64,000 nucleotides of DNA from Rhodococcus sp. Z13. Lineage in GTDB: Bacteria; Actinomycetota; Actinomycetes; Mycobacteriales; Mycobacteriaceae. Position numbers and translations under genes: made by a program. Within the stretch, counting starts at the first letter, position 1, and the number at the start of each line of letters is the position of its first letter. The notes below the pieces were generated by a model, which was not told the origin of the DNA, searched no databases, and saw only the letters and a program-made list of their open reading frames with translations. Location: contig NZ_CP107551.1 of the NCBI RefSeq assembly GCF_025837095.1, positions 1,966,352 through 2,030,351 of the forward strand. Direction: 5' to 3'. Positions 53,245-60,864 of this stretch are shown here, piece after piece.

Positions 53245-53316
53245 TGCGCGATACTGGGATTGAACCAGTGACCTCTTCCGTGTCAGGGAAGCGCTCTCCC
53301 GCTGAGCTAATCGCGC
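53245..53316 (-). tRNA. tRNA-Val(GAC), copy 1
   Basis: 72 nt. Acceptor GCGCGAT/ATCGCGC, D-arm TAGCTCAGCGGGAGAGC, anticodon stem-loop CTTCC-CTGACAC-GGAAG (GAC), T-arm GTCACTGGTTCAATCCCAGT, discriminator A; CCA not encoded. Last gene of a five-tRNA unit; identical to the copy at 53464-53535. Confidence 0.95.
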
Positions 53317-53337
53317 CGGCTTCTGTCGCCGGAGTGG

Positions 53338-53410
53338 AGCGGATGACGGGATTCGAACCCGCGACCCTCACCTTGGCAAGGTGATGCGCTACCAGCTGCG
53401 CTACATCCGC
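53338..53410 (-). tRNA. tRNA-Gly(GCC), copy 1
   Basis: 73 nt. Acceptor GCGGATG/CATCCGC, anticodon stem-loop TCACC-TTGCCAA-GGTGA (GCC), T-arm GCGGGTTCGAATCCCGT, discriminator U. Identical to the copy at 53632-53704. Confidence 0.95.
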
Positions 53411-53463
53411 ATGTGCACGTTGTTTCGGTGAACCGGATCGACCCACGTGCTGGTCGAACCTGG

Positions 53464-53535
53464 TGCGCGATACTGGGATTGAACCAGTGACCTCTTCCGT
53501 GTCAGGGAAGCGCTCTCCCGCTGAGCTAATCGCGC
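53464..53535 (-). tRNA. tRNA-Val(GAC), copy 2
   Basis: 72 nt, same sequence as the copy at 53245-53316. Separated from tRNA-Cys by a single base. Confidence 0.95.
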
Positions 53536-53536
53536 G

Positions 53537-53607
53537 AGGTGGAGACGGGAATCGAACCCGTGTGCACGGCTTTGCAGGCCGTTGCCTCACCACTCGGCCA
53601 CTCCACC
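53537..53607 (-). tRNA. tRNA-Cys(GCA)
   Basis: 71 nt. Acceptor GGTGGAG/CTCCACC, anticodon stem-loop ACGGC-CTGCAAA-GCCGT (GCA), T-arm CACGGGTTCGATTCCCGT, discriminator U. Confidence 0.95.
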
Positions 53608-53631
53608 GTGAAGGTCGAGTCCAACCTCTCG

Positions 53632-53704
53632 AGCGGATGACGGGATTCGAACCCGCGACCCTCACCTTGGCAAGGTGATGCGCTACCAGCTGCGCTACAT
53701 CCGC
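53632..53704 (-). tRNA. tRNA-Gly(GCC), copy 2
   Basis: 73 nt; first gene of the unit, same sequence as the copy at 53338-53410. A promoter lies 61-90 bp upstream. Confidence 0.95.
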
Positions 53705-53764
53705 ATCGCACCGTGTCGGGCGGTTCCGCTCTGGGGCGTTCCCGCTCTCCGTGGTGCGGTGAGA

Positions 53765-53794
53765 ACATTAGCGGAGCATCGACGAATCACACAA
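53765..53794 (-). promoter_or_regulatory. Promoter of the tRNA cluster
   Basis: Minus strand TTGTGT (53794-53789), 18-nt spacer, TAATGT (53770-53765), in an AT-richer patch. Confidence 0.6.
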
Positions 53795-54081
53795 ATCAGC
53801 AGGTCGGAGCAGGAAAACGGTGGGTGTTCGCAGTGACTGCGGGGGTATCGGGCGACCCGTGGGGCCCCTGGGGTCACCGAGTGGGACGCAATCTGCGGTC
53901 CGATGGGAGTTCGACCGGGGTCCGATCCCGCCTCCGCCGGCCCGCCGGCCGGCCCGGTGCGGATGGGGGTGGGGGAGAGCCGTCCGGCCGTCCTGTCGGT
54001 CGGGCGGCTCGTTGAGGGGCACCGAGTCGAGGGGCGCCGAGGGGGCCGCCCATCCGAAGGACGGTCTTCCCGTGGGGCGCC

Positions 54082-54111
54082 CGCGCGTACGTGCGTGTGT
54101 ACGCACGCGCG
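54082..54111. repeat. Alternating purine-pyrimidine (Z-DNA-prone) tract
   Basis: Thirty consecutive bases strictly alternate pyrimidine and purine (begins CGCGCGTACGTG, ends ACGCACGCGCG). It contains the inverted repeat CGTGCGT-GTGT-ACGCACG. Confidence 0.85.
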
Positions 54112-54112
54112 G

Positions 54113-54168
54113 GTACGCGTGAGAACCGCGTGTACGCGTGAGAACCGCGTGTACGCGTGAGAACCGCC
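54113..54168. repeat. 19-bp tandem repeat, 2.9 copies
   Basis: Unit GTACGCGTGAGAACCGCGT at 54113, 54132 and 54151, the last copy ending after 18 bases with one change. Confidence 0.92.
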
Positions 54169-54297
54169 GGGAACACCCCGCCTGCGGAACGTCTGCAGCC
54201 CGAGAGGTGGCGAGTAAACGCCTCTGACCAGGCGATTCGTCTTCGGCGCAGGAGCGTGTTAGTGTTCCATTCCGTTCGAGCCGCTGCGAAGCGGCAC

Positions 54298-54369
54298 GGT
54301 CCCGTGGCTCAGTGGAAGAGCGTCCCGTTCACACCGGGGAGGTCGCTGGTTCGATCCCAGCCGGGACCA
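54298..54369 (+). tRNA. tRNA-Val(CAC)
   Basis: 72 nt. Acceptor GGTCCCG/CGGGACC, D-arm TGGCTCAGTGGAAGAGC, anticodon stem-loop TCCCG-TTCACAC-CGGGG (CAC), T-arm CGCTGGTTCGATCCCAGC, discriminator A, CCA not encoded as such (CACA follows). Confidence 0.93.
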
Positions 54370-54389
54370 CAACAAGAGAAGAACACGAA

Positions 54390-54415
54390 GGGCACCCCGA
54401 TGGGGTGCCCTTTTT
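54390..54415 (+). terminator. Intrinsic terminator of tRNA-Val(CAC) with U-tract
   Basis: GGGCACCCC-GAT-GGGGTGCCC followed by TTTTT. It is the only hairpin in the window with a classical U-tract. Confidence 0.92.
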
Positions 54416-54602
54416 CGTGTCCTGGTGAAATTGAGGTGCGAGCGGCACCCGGCCGGGTGGCCCCGCACCCCCCGCCTCCTCCCCACGAGCGTCCGTCGTC
54501 ATACCGGTCGCGTCACTGTGACCTGCGCGACGCGCGGTGCTCTCTGTGGCCGACGAGGCGTTGTGATGGCAGGATCGTGGTCGTCGAGGAGGTCGCGTCC
54601 GG

Positions 54603-55196
54603 ATGAGCATTGCGGACAGTGAGTGGCCGGTCGTGGGGGCGACCGGGGCGAGATTCGGTACCGGGCGGTCCCGTCGGCGCAGGCGGGCGGCGGATCATGC
54701 CGTACCGCCACGGGAACACCACGTTCCGGAGTCTCTCGCGCACGGCACCGCGGTGCGCGAGACCACCGAGTCCGTGGTGCACCGGCCCGCGGAGGAGACG
54801 TCCGTCCCGACCGTGGGCACCGGGACCAGTGTGGGAAACGAGGACATGGACCAACCGATGACGTCGTCGTTCGTGCGGCCGTTCGTGCGCAGCGGAGGCC
54901 GCACCCGAGCCGAGGTGGAGCTGCCCCTCGAGGCGCTCGTGTCGGCCGTGCCGTCCGCCATCGGCACCGAGACCGGCGCGGCCATGGAGGAGCACCGTCT
55001 CGTCCTGGCCCTGTGCGCCCAGCCCCGCTCGATCATGGAGATCGCCGCCCTCGCCCAGATCCCCCTCGGGGTCGCTCGGGTGCTCGTCGGCGATCTCGCC
55101 GCGACGGGAGAGATCACCGTCCACCGCACCGCCGACAAGGTCGGCCCCAACTCGGAGCTGCTCGAACGGGTTCTCACCGGCCTCCACGAACTCTGA
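54603..55196 (+). CDS. DUF742 protein, orphan
   Basis: 197 residues. The DUF742 domain occupies the C-terminal ~110: FVRPFVRSGGRTRAEVELPL, LVLALCAQPRSIMEIAALAQ, IPLGVARVLVGDLAATGEI (winged-helix-like). DUF742 is normally the third component of actinobacterial conservons (histidine kinase-like, roadblock, DUF742, Ras-like GTPase); none of the others is here. The N-terminal ~80 residues (RSRRRRRAADHAVPPREHH) are unlike the family; a start at ATG 54846 (MDQPMTSSF) would give the usual ~117 residues. Downstream, thrS is on the same strand. Confidence 0.75.
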   Translation: MSIADSEWPVVGATGARFGTGRSRRRRRAADHAVPPREHHVPESLAHGTAVRETTESVVHRPAEETSVPTVGTGTSVGNEDMDQPMTSSFVRPFVRSGGRTRAEVELPLEALVSAVPSAIGTETGAAMEEHRLVLALCAQPRSIMEIAALAQIPLGVARVLVGDLAATGEITVHRTADKVGPNSELLERVLTGLHEL

Positions 55197-55311
55197 TCCG
55201 GGTCGGCCTCCCCGAACTCCGAGCCGGCCGCTCCCACCGGTCCCGTGACGGCGGGTGGCCTCCCTCCGTGCGACGCCGAGACGAATGTCGATAGCATGAT
55301 GAAGTTGCCGT

Positions 55312-55339
55312 GCGCTGTGCGGTTTGCCGTGCACAGCGC
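55312..55339 (+). promoter_or_regulatory. 5'-UTR hairpin upstream of thrS
   Basis: Perfect 9-bp stem GCGCTGTGC / GCACAGCGC with 10-nt loop, 51 nt before the GTG. TAGCAT at 55292-55297 may be the -10 box (TGCGAC at 55269-55274, 17-nt spacer). TTGCCGTGC occurs on both sides of the loop. No T-box core was recognised. Confidence 0.5.
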
Positions 55340-55390
55340 GCTATGCGGCGACAACCCTGTATCAGGCATCGAGCCGAGGAGTCCGTCACA

Positions 55391-57457
55391 GTGACCACGC
55401 CCGCATCCGCGAAACCAGCCACGATCGTCCGGGTGCCCGCGGGAACCACTGCGGGCGCCGCGGTCCGCGACGCGGGTCTGCCCACCAAGGGCCCGGAGAC
55501 CATCGTCGTCGTCCGCGACTCCGAAGGCGCCCTGCACGATCTGTCCTGGACGCCCGACGTCGACGTCGAGGTCGAGGCGGTCGCGGCGGACACCGAGGAC
55601 GGACGCAGCGTCATCCGGCACTCGGCCGCCCACGTGCTTGCGCAGGCCGTGCAGCAGGAGTTCCCCGAGGCGAAGCTCGGCATCGGCCCGCCGATTCGCG
55701 ACGGCTTCTACTACGACTTCCAGGTCGACCGGCCCTTCACGCCGGAGGACCTCGCGAAGCTCGAGAAGCGCATGAAGAAGATCGTCAAGGACGCCCAGCG
55801 CTTCTCGCGCCGCGTCGTCGAGAGCCTCGAGGACGCCCGCGAGGAACTCAAGGACGAGCCGTTCAAGCTCGAGCTCATCGACGACAAGTCGGGCATCGAC
55901 GATCCCGAGGTCATGGAGGTCGGCGGCAAGGAGCTGACGATCTACGACAACCTCAACCCCCGCACGGGTGAACTCGTGTGGAAGGACCTCTGCCGCGGGC
56001 CGCACGTGCCCACCACCAAGTTCATCCCGGCCTTCAAGCTGACCCGCAGCTCCGCCGCCTACTGGCGCGGCGACCAGGACAACGCCGGCCTGCAGCGCAT
56101 CTACGGCACCGCATGGGAGTCCACCGAGGCCCTCGAGCAGCACCTCGAGCTGCTCGCCGAGGCGGAGCGCCGCGACCACCGCAAGCTCGGCAACGAACTC
56201 GACCTGTTCTCGTTCCCCGACGAGCTCGGCTCCGGTCTGCCCGTCTTCCATCCCAAGGGCGGCATCATCCGCCAGGAGATGGAGAACTACTCTCGGCAGC
56301 GGCACGTCGAGGCCGGCTACGAGTTCGTGTACTCGCCGCACATCACCAAGGGCCAGCTGTACGAGGTGTCCGGTCACCTCGACTGGTACCGCGACGGCAT
56401 GTTCCCCGCGATGCACCTCGACGAGGAGCTCAACGAGGACGGCACCGTCCGCAAGCCGGGCCAGGACTACTACCTCAAGCCGATGAACTGCCCGATGCAC
56501 GACCTGATCTTCCGGTCACGCGGGCGTTCCTACCGCGAACTGCCGCTGCGCATGTTCGAGTTCGGCTCCGTCTACCGCTACGAGAAGTCGGGCGTGGTCC
56601 ACGGCCTGACCCGTGTGCGCGGCATGACGCAGGACGACGCGCACATCTTCTGCACCCCCGAGCAGATGCGCGACGAGCTCACCAACGTCCTGACCTTCAT
56701 CCTCGACCTGCTCAAGGACTATGGTCTCGACGACTACTACCTCGAGCTGTCGACCAAGAACCCGAAGAAGTTCGTCGGCAGCGACGAGCTGTGGGAGGTC
56801 GCCACCGACACCCTGCGCGAGGTCGCGGAAGCCTCCGGTCTGCACCTCGTGCCGGATCCGGGCGGCGCCGCCTTCTACGGCCCGAAGATCTCGGTGCAGG
56901 TCAAGGACGCGCTCGGCCGCAACTGGCAGATGTCGACGATCCAGCTCGACTTCAACCTGCCCGAGCGGTTCGAGCTCGAGTACACCGGCGCCGACGGTGC
57001 CAAGCACCGTCCCGTCATGATCCACCGGGCCCTGTTCGGTTCGATCGAGCGGTTCTTCGGCGTACTCACCGAGCACTACGCCGGTGCCTTCCCGGCCTGG
57101 CTGTCGCCGGTGCAGGTGATGGGCATCCCGGTCGCCGCGGACTTCGAGGACCACCTCTTCGACGTCGTCGGCAAGCTCGAGGCGCAGGGCATCCGCGCCG
57201 AGGTCGACACCTCCGACGACCGCATGCAGAAGAAGATCCGCAACCACACCACCCAGAAGGTGCCGTTCATGCTGCTTGCCGGTGAGCGCGACGTCGCCGC
57301 GGGCGCGGTCAGTTTCCGGTTCCGCGACGGCAGCCAGGTCAACGGCGTGCCGGTCGACGAGGCCGTGCAGATCGTCGTGGACTGGGTGCGTCGCCGCGAG
57401 AACGCCTCGCCCACTGCCGAACTCGTCCGTCCCGGCGGGGAAGGCGGTCAGGAGTGA
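55391..57457 (+). CDS. thrS: Threonyl-tRNA synthetase
   Basis: 688 residues, full length. Order: N-terminal TGS ([19 protein letters not shown]), editing domain with [12 protein letters not shown] (HxxxH) and [12 protein letters not shown] (CxxxH), class II core with motif 2 [20 protein letters not shown] and zinc ligand MNCPMHD, motif 3 [20 protein letters not shown], and C-terminal anticodon-binding domain [23 protein letters not shown] start at 55391 ([13 protein letters not shown]). Heads the operon thrS-HIT-pgsA-acyltransferase-pimA-NUDIX, with GTGA coupling to the HIT gene. Confidence 0.97.
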   Translation: MTTPASAKPATIVRVPAGTTAGAAVRDAGLPTKGPETIVVVRDSEGALHDLSWTPDVDVEVEAVAADTEDGRSVIRHSAAHVLAQAVQQEFPEAKLGIGPPIRDGFYYDFQVDRPFTPEDLAKLEKRMKKIVKDAQRFSRRVVESLEDAREELKDEPFKLELIDDKSGIDDPEVMEVGGKELTIYDNLNPRTGELVWKDLCRGPHVPTTKFIPAFKLTRSSAAYWRGDQDNAGLQRIYGTAWESTEALEQHLELLAEAERRDHRKLGNELDLFSFPDELGSGLPVFHPKGGIIRQEMENYSRQRHVEAGYEFVYSPHITKGQLYEVSGHLDWYRDGMFPAMHLDEELNEDGTVRKPGQDYYLKPMNCPMHDLIFRSRGRSYRELPLRMFEFGSVYRYEKSGVVHGLTRVRGMTQDDAHIFCTPEQMRDELTNVLTFILDLLKDYGLDDYYLELSTKNPKKFVGSDELWEVATDTLREVAEASGLHLVPDPGGAAFYGPKISVQVKDALGRNWQMSTIQLDFNLPERFELEYTGADGAKHRPVMIHRALFGSIERFFGVLTEHYAGAFPAWLSPVQVMGIPVAADFEDHLFDVVGKLEAQGIRAEVDTSDDRMQKKIRNHTTQKVPFMLLAGERDVAAGAVSFRFRDGSQVNGVPVDEAVQIVVDWVRRRENASPTAELVRPGGEGGQE

Positions 57458-58038
57458 CGGGCGAGCGCACCCCGGGACCGGCCGACATCCCCGCGACCGA
57501 GGACTCCCCGGGTTCGCTGGTCGACCGCGGCGTCGGTGAATCCGATCACCTGCAGCGGCTGTGGTCCCCGCACCGGATGTCCTACATCACGGAGTCGCCG
57601 AAGGGACGCAGTGAACCCTACGAGCCGTTCACCGACATCCCGAAGATGTCGGACGAGGAGGGGCTCGTCGTCGCCCGCGGTGAGCTGGTGTACGCGGTGC
57701 TCAACCTGTACCCGTACAACCCCGGCCACCTGATGGTCGTGCCCTACCGGCGGGTCGCCAACCTGGAGGACCTGACCCCCGAGGAGAGCACCGAGCTCAT
57801 GCAGTTCGCGCAGCACGCGGTGCGGGTCATCAAGCGGGTCTCCCGGCCGCACGGCTTCAACGTCGGTCTCAACCTCGGTGCGGCCGCCGGTGGCTCGCTG
57901 TCCGAGCACCTGCACCTGCACGTGGTGCCACGCTGGGGTGGCGACGCGAACTTCATCACGGTGCTCGGCGGCTCGAAGGTGATGGTGCAGTTGCTGCGCG
58001 ACACCCGGGCGCTGCTCGCCGCGGCATGGAACGAGTGA
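57454..58038 (+). CDS. HIT-domain protein (Ap4A phosphorylase/hydrolase type)
   Basis: 194 residues (Rv2613c position; that protein is a diadenosine tetraphosphate phosphorylase in mycobacteria). [38 protein letters not shown], and the catalytic triad [16 protein letters not shown] (HxHxHxx). Diadenosine polyphosphates are by-products of aminoacyl-tRNA synthetases, which fits translational coupling to thrS (GTGA at 57454). Confidence 0.92.
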   Translation: MTGERTPGPADIPATEDSPGSLVDRGVGESDHLQRLWSPHRMSYITESPKGRSEPYEPFTDIPKMSDEEGLVVARGELVYAVLNLYPYNPGHLMVVPYRRVANLEDLTPEESTELMQFAQHAVRVIKRVSRPHGFNVGLNLGAAAGGSLSEHLHLHVVPRWGGDANFITVLGGSKVMVQLLRDTRALLAAAWNE

Positions 58039-58171
58039 GCGGGGACCGAACCCTGCTGCTGCCGGCCGTCGCGGCGCGCCGTCCGGGCACCGTCGGCGTC
58101 TCCCGTGGCAGGATCGGTTGCCGGACACGGTTCCGTACACAACGGTCGAACGGGAAGACAGGGGTCGCGGG

Positions 58172-58837
58172 ATGCTGAGCTTCTTCGGGCGCGCGTCGGT
58201 GTCGAAGGTCACCGCGCCGCTCGGCAAGGCACTGATCCGCACCGGACTGACGCCCGACGCCGTCACCCTCATCGGCACGGTCGCCACGATCGCCGCCGCC
58301 GTGACCCTGTTCCCCAACGGGTATCTGTTCTGGGGCACGATGGTCATCTGGCTGTTCGTGATGTTCGACATGCTCGACGGGGCGATGGCCCGGGCCCGCG
58401 GTGGTGGCACACGCTTCGGTGCGGTCCTCGACGCGACCTGCGACCGGGTCGCCGACGGCGCGATCTTCGGTGGCCTCGCCTGGTGGGCGGTCTACCACGA
58501 GCAGAGCCGTCCGCTGTTCGTCGCCACCCTGATCTGCCTGGTGTCGTCGCAGGTCATCTCCTACGCCAAGGCCCGCGCCGAGGCGAGCGGCCTGTCCGCC
58601 GACGGTGGTCTCATCGAACGCCCCGACCGGCTCGTCATCGTCCTCGTCGGCGCCGGTCTCACCGGCCTCGGCCTCGACTGGGCGATCCACATCGCGATGT
58701 GGCTGCTCGTCGTGGGCTCGGTGATCACGGTGTTCCAGCGGGTGCTCGCCGTCCGCAACTCCGCGGGTGCCCGCGAACTACTGCCGATCGCCCCGACCAC
58801 ACGGACCGAACCCGAGGACGACGGGGGACAGCGGTGA
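58172..58837 (+). CDS. pgsA: Phosphatidylinositol phosphate synthase (CDP-alcohol phosphatidyltransferase)
   Basis: 221 residues, about six membrane helices. CDP-OH motif complete: DMLDGAMARARGGGTRFG then AVLDATCD (Dx2DGx2ARx8Gx3Dx3D). In mycolic-acid bacteria this enzyme (PgsA1, Rv2612c) joins CDP-diacylglycerol and inositol 1-phosphate; its position before the PIM genes supports that over phosphatidylglycerol phosphate synthase. ATG 58172 (MLSFFGRAS). Overlaps the next gene by 4 bases. Confidence 0.93.
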   Translation: MLSFFGRASVSKVTAPLGKALIRTGLTPDAVTLIGTVATIAAAVTLFPNGYLFWGTMVIWLFVMFDMLDGAMARARGGGTRFGAVLDATCDRVADGAIFGGLAWWAVYHEQSRPLFVATLICLVSSQVISYAKARAEASGLSADGGLIERPDRLVIVLVGAGLTGLGLDWAIHIAMWLLVVGSVITVFQRVLAVRNSAGARELLPIAPTTRTEPEDDGGQR

Positions 58838-59736
58838 ACCTGTCCGAACGCGCCTCCGACCTGGCGTACGCGGGCGGCTGGCGAGTGGTCCGGGCCCTGC
58901 CCGACGGCCTCGCCCGCCGCCTCTTCGATGCCGGCGCCGACTACGCGGCCCGCCGCGGTGGGGGACCGCAGCAGTTGCGCCGCAACCTCGCCAGGGTGCT
59001 CGGTGTGGCTCCCCACGAGGTCCCCGACGACCTGATCCGCCGCTCGGTGCGCTCCTACGCCCGCTACTGGCGGGAGGCGTTCCGGCTGCCGTCGATGGAT
59101 CTCGACGCCACCGCCGCCGCCATCGATTCGTCCATCGAGGGCCGCGAACACATCGACCGGGCCCTGGCCGCCGGTCACGGCGCGATCCTCGCCCTGCCGC
59201 ACAGCGGCAACTGGGATCTCGCCGGGGTGTGGTGCACCCGCACCTACGGCCGCTTCTCCACGGTCGCCGAGCGGCTGCGACCCGAATCGCTGTACCAGCG
59301 GTTCGTCGACTACCGCGAGAAGCTCGGCTTCGAGGTGTTCCCCCTCTCCGGCGGGGAGAGCCCGCCCTTCGTCGAACTCGCCGCGCGGCTGCGCACCAAC
59401 CGCATCGTGTGTCTGCTCGGCGAACGCGATCTCGCCCGCAAGGGCGTGCCCGTCACCTTCTTCGGCGAACCCACCCGCATGCCGGCCGGCCCCGCCAAGC
59501 TCGCCATCGACACCGGCGCCGCGCTGCTGCCGGTGCACTGCTGGTTCACCGAGGACGGCTGGGGTTTCAAGGTCGACCCGCCGCTCGACGTGAGCGGCGG
59601 TCTCGAGGCCGCCACCCAGGCGCTCTCCGACCGGTTCGCCGCGAACATCGCCGAGCACCCCGAGGACTGGCACATGCTGCAACCGCTGTGGCTCGACGAT
59701 CTGTCGGAGAGCCGCCGTGCCCGGATGGAGGCGTAG
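58834..59736 (+). CDS. Phosphatidylinositol mannoside acyltransferase
   Basis: 300 residues, HtrB/LpxL-like lysophospholipid acyltransferase family; position of Rv2611c (PatA of mycobacteria, which acylates PIM1/PIM2). Catalytic HX4D: LPHSGNWDLAGVWCTR. ARLRTNRIVCLLGERDLARK and FFGEPTRMPAGPAKLAIDTG are family blocks. Acts at the cytosolic face of the membrane with palmitoyl-CoA. GTGA overlap with pgsA; next gene pimA starts at the very next base. Confidence 0.92.
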   Translation: MNLSERASDLAYAGGWRVVRALPDGLARRLFDAGADYAARRGGGPQQLRRNLARVLGVAPHEVPDDLIRRSVRSYARYWREAFRLPSMDLDATAAAIDSSIEGREHIDRALAAGHGAILALPHSGNWDLAGVWCTRTYGRFSTVAERLRPESLYQRFVDYREKLGFEVFPLSGGESPPFVELAARLRTNRIVCLLGERDLARKGVPVTFFGEPTRMPAGPAKLAIDTGAALLPVHCWFTEDGWGFKVDPPLDVSGGLEAATQALSDRFAANIAEHPEDWHMLQPLWLDDLSESRRARMEA

Positions 59737-60864
59737 TTGAGGATCGGGATGGTCTGCCCGTACTCCTTCGACGTTCCCGGCGGAGTCCAGGCACACGTGG
59801 TGGATCTCGCCGAGGTGCTCATCGCCCGCGGCCACGAGGTGAGTGTGCTCGCCCCGGCCTCGGAGAACACCCCGCTGCCGGACTTCGTGGTCTCCGCGGG
59901 CCGTGCCGTCGCGATCCCCTACAACGGCTCGGTCGCGCGCCTGAGTTTCGGCCCGGTCTCCTACGCGCGGGTGCGCCGCTGGATCAACGACAACGACTTC
60001 GACGTCCTGCACATCCACGAACCGAACGCGCCGAGCCTGTCGATGCTCGCGCTCAAGGTCGCGGAAGGCCCGATCGTCGCGACCTTCCACACCTCCACGA
60101 CGAAATCCCTGGTGCTCAGCACCTTCCAGGGAGTCCTGCAGCCCTATCTCGAGAAGATCACCGGCCGCATCGCCGTGTCCGAACTGGCCCGTCGCTGGCA
60201 GGTCACCTCGCTCGGCTCGGACGCCGTGGAGATCCCCAACGGCGTCGACGTGCCGTCCTTCCGGCACGCGCCGCTGCTGCCGGGTTATCCGCGCCCGGGT
60301 CGCACGGTGCTCTTCCTCGGCCGCTACGACGAACCGCGCAAGGGCATGGACGTGCTGCTCGGCGCGTTGCCCGCCCTGGTCGCGCGCCATCCCGACATCG
60401 AGATCCTCGTCGTCGGCCGCGGTGACGAGGACCGCCTCCGCAAGGAGGCCGGCCCGCACGCCCGGCACCTGCGCCTGCTCGGGCAGGTCGACGACGACGA
60501 GAAGGCCTCCGCGATGCGCAGCGCCGACGTGTACTGCGCCCCCAACCTCGGCGGCGAGAGCTTCGGCATCGTGCTCGTCGAGGCGATGGCCGCCGGCACC
60601 GCCGTCGTGGCGTCGCAGCTCGACGCCTTCCGCCGTGTCCTGCGCGACGGGCAGGCCGGGGTGCTCGTGCCCGTCGGCGATTCCGATGCCCTCGGCCGGG
60701 GCATCCTCGAGGTCCTCGACGACGACGAGCGGCGCCGCGCGCTCGTCGAGGCCGGATCCGTCGTGGTGGAGTCCTACGACTGGCCGGTGGTCGCCGAGCA
60801 GATCCTGCGGGTCTACGAGACCGTCACCGTCGGCGCCGGCCCGGTCCGCGAGGTCCGCTCGTGA
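59737..60864 (+). CDS. pimA: Phosphatidyl-myo-inositol alpha-mannosyltransferase PimA
   Basis: 375 residues, GT4 glycosyltransferase. First committed step of PIM synthesis: mannose from GDP-mannose to phosphatidylinositol. N-terminal RIGMVCPYSFDVPGGVQAHV, GDP-binding FLGRYDEPRKGMDVLLGAL, and the Ex7E region GGESFGIVLVEAMAAGTAVV. The TTG at 59737 is the start: it immediately follows the previous stop and yields the conserved MRIGMVCPYSFD; the next ATG would remove part of it. Membrane-associated. Confidence 0.95.
   Translation: MRIGMVCPYSFDVPGGVQAHVVDLAEVLIARGHEVSVLAPASENTPLPDFVVSAGRAVAIPYNGSVARLSFGPVSYARVRRWINDNDFDVLHIHEPNAPSLSMLALKVAEGPIVATFHTSTTKSLVLSTFQGVLQPYLEKITGRIAVSELARRWQVTSLGSDAVEIPNGVDVPSFRHAPLLPGYPRPGRTVLFLGRYDEPRKGMDVLLGALPALVARHPDIEILVVGRGDEDRLRKEAGPHARHLRLLGQVDDDEKASAMRSADVYCAPNLGGESFGIVLVEAMAAGTAVVASQLDAFRRVLRDGQAGVLVPVGDSDALGRGILEVLDDDERRRALVEAGSVVVESYDWPVVAEQILRVYETVTVGAGPVREVRS

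Larger units (their letters stand above)
53795..54297. other. Gene-free spacer between tRNA cluster and tRNA-Val(CAC)
   Basis: Very GC-rich; open frames on both strands here are compositional and match nothing. It holds a 30-nt alternating purine-pyrimidine tract (54082-54111), a 19-bp tandem repeat (54113-54168), and near its end a TAGTGT hexamer (54260-54265) that may be the -10 box for the following tRNA. Confidence 0.7.

Noticed and set aside
53768-54176. Overlapping Arg/Pro/Gly-rich frames on both strands in the tRNA spacer
   Set aside because: Frames exist on both strands with repeat-derived composition, no ribosome sites and no family resemblance.
55197-55390. T-box riboswitch upstream of thrS
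   Set aside because: No recognisable T-box core or specifier loop, only a single hairpin.
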